Shown here: one piece after another, positions 5,865-6,386 of the stretch
How the letters are laid out: each line of letters opens with the position of its first letter
Position numbering within the stretch: the stretch's first letter is position 1
Position numbers and translations under genes: made by a program
The notes under the pieces: model-generated
The model's input: only the letters and a program-made list of their open reading frames with translations
What the model was told of the DNA's origin: nothing
Database searches by the model: none
NCBI GenBank assembly: GCA_035642415.1
Contig: DASQSI010000215.1
Location: 1-6,386 of the forward strand
DNA: 6,386 nucleotides
Direction of reading: 5' to 3'
DNA from: Rubrobacter_F sp035642415
Lineage (GTDB): Bacteria > Actinomycetota > Rubrobacteria > Rubrobacterales > Rubrobacteraceae

Positions 5865-5972
5865 ATCGCACCCGCGGTCGTACGAAGCCAGAGCGATCTC
5901 CTTCAGCGCTGTACCGAAGCGGCCTGGTCCTCCGAGCCAGCCAAGCTGGTTGATAAACAGTCCGATCTTCAA
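5865..5972 (-). pseudogene. N-terminal remnant of an F420-dependent LLM-class oxidoreductase
   Basis: Read from TTG 5972 on the minus strand, the frame begins KIGLFINQLGWLGGP after the start and continues GRFGTALKEIALASYDRGCD. This closely matches the first strand and helix of luciferase-like (LLM) F420-dependent oxidoreductases, whose beginnings read like IGLFINQLGWPGGP and then EIA..A...GFD. In that family the next residues should be of the SLWVMDHFFQ kind; here they turn into unrelated sequence (LFAVPAQAPLSCC) and the frame stops at about 5718, some 85 residues from the TTG, against about 300 for the family. A weak purine-rich site (GGAAGAGA) precedes the TTG. I infer a gene truncated by deletion or rearrangement near 5865. 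The family match rests on about 36 residues. Confidence 0.6.
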
Positions 5973-6052
5973 GCGGAATCTCTTCCGTATACGCGCAACA
6001 TCACGATCTCGGGCATCGAACGTGCCTTTTCCCGAAGTCGTCGGCTGGCGTC

Positions 6053-6386
6053 TCACGGTGCGCTTGGTTCATCGCGCTCGCTGGGCTTCCAGGGGCGCAA
6101 TCGGGGCCACCAGGCGGGCACCGCGCGCCGGTAGGCCTCGTACTCCGCGCCGAACCTGCGGGTGAGGGTGGGTTCCTCGTACCAGCGGACGAATGCTGCG
6201 GAAATCGTCCACACGGCTGCGGCGTACAGCAGCAGACCCAGCCGGCCCAAGAGCAGCGCCTGACCAACGATGGCCGCTAGTATCGCCACATACATAGGGT
6301 TGCGGACATAGCGATACAGCCCGCCGACGACCAGACGATCAGGAGCGGCGACCGGTACCGGTGTCCCAAAGCCCTCCACGACAAAA
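6053..6386 (-). CDS. Isoprenylcysteine carboxyl methyltransferase-like integral membrane protein, 5'-truncated by the window
   Basis: This is the C-terminal 110 residues or so of a membrane methyltransferase of the ICMT/PEMT superfamily, which uses S-adenosylmethionine to methylate small lipophilic or thiol-type substrates. Bacterial members mostly have no proven substrate. Reading from the window edge one sees FVVEGFGTPVPVA, the signature GLYRYVRNPMYVA, a hydrophobic stretch (VAILAAIVGQALLLG and LGLLLYAAAVWTISAAFV, a probable helical hairpin), then YEEPTLTRRFGAEYEAY and VPAWWPR, the usual cofactor-binding C-terminal block. A GTG at 6379 could be read as a start, but family members begin with one or two further membrane helices before the GTP segment, and the frame is open to the edge, so the true start is probably outside. 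The stop (TGA, 6053-6055) is followed on this strand by a decayed region. Confidence 0.85.
   Translation of the reverse strand, partial: FVVEGFGTPVPVAAPDRLVVGGLYRYVRNPMYVAILAAIVGQALLLGRLGLLLYAAAVWTISAAFVRWYEEPTLTRRFGAEYEAYRRAVPAWWPRLRPWKPSERDEPSAP

Larger units (their letters stand above)
5740..6052 (-). other. Decayed stretch between the methyltransferase-like gene and the nitroreductase gene
   Basis: No intact gene is visible in these 313 bases. The part nearest the methyltransferase-like gene (5973-6052) shows nothing I recognise. The middle (5865-5972) is the LLM oxidoreductase remnant. The last part (about 5740-5845) reads, in the frame of the nitroreductase gene, as a hydrophobic segment PFVLLVWNAIVMGTAFWGYRFG followed by a basic end, like one membrane helix at the C-terminus of an unknown protein. 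The change of frame and style between the two pieces suggests that a deletion joined the remains of two genes. Confidence 0.5.

Noticed and set aside
5755..6165. Open + strand frames opposite the decayed region and the methyltransferase-like gene
   Set aside because: They are Arg/Pro-rich shadows; the minus strand carries the recognisable protein motifs.
1..6386. CRISPR array, insertion sequence or transposase
   Set aside because: No regularly spaced repeats, no transposase-like frame and no paired terminal inverted repeats were seen when reading the window.

Overview
The window is G+C-rich DNA that looks like an actinobacterium, possibly of the Rubrobacter type. The clues are the GC-biased third positions, strong AGGAGG-type ribosome sites, TTG starts, and remains of two coenzyme-F420-associated families. 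TTA leucine and ATA isoleucine codons occur freely in the hyp genes, which argues against Streptomyces, where TTA is very rare. The genus is an inference from style, not from a marker gene.

Bases 1-4160 (+ strand) are one tightly packed operon for maturation of [NiFe]-hydrogenase: hypD (5' end cut by the window), hypE, a tandem-SIS-domain protein, hypA and hypB. hypD and hypE overlap by ATGA, and the other gaps are 20, 5 and 2 bases, so the five genes are probably co-transcribed and largely translationally coupled. HypD and HypE belong to the branch that builds the Fe(CN)2CO group (with HypC and HypF, not in the window). HypA and HypB insert nickel. The SIS protein sits between these two branches. 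It is not one of the canonical Hyp proteins, so it is the most interesting gene here.

Bases 4161-5364 are accessory in character. A 270-base stretch holds a hairpin at the hypB stop, a short coding-like fragment and a tRNA-like D-arm. It is followed by a stand-alone Prim-Pol (primase/polymerase) domain gene that lacks the helicase part seen in full-length replication proteins. This suggests a relic of a plasmid, phage or integrative element, or a small solo primase.

Bases 5365-6386 (- strand) hold the 3' part of a membrane isoprenylcysteine-methyltransferase-like gene (cut by the window end), a decayed stretch with the N-terminus of an F420-dependent LLM-class oxidoreductase, and an apparently intact short F420H2-dependent nitroreductase-family gene with a TTG start. 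The right half thus looks like a scar of gene decay and insertion beside a conserved metabolic operon.
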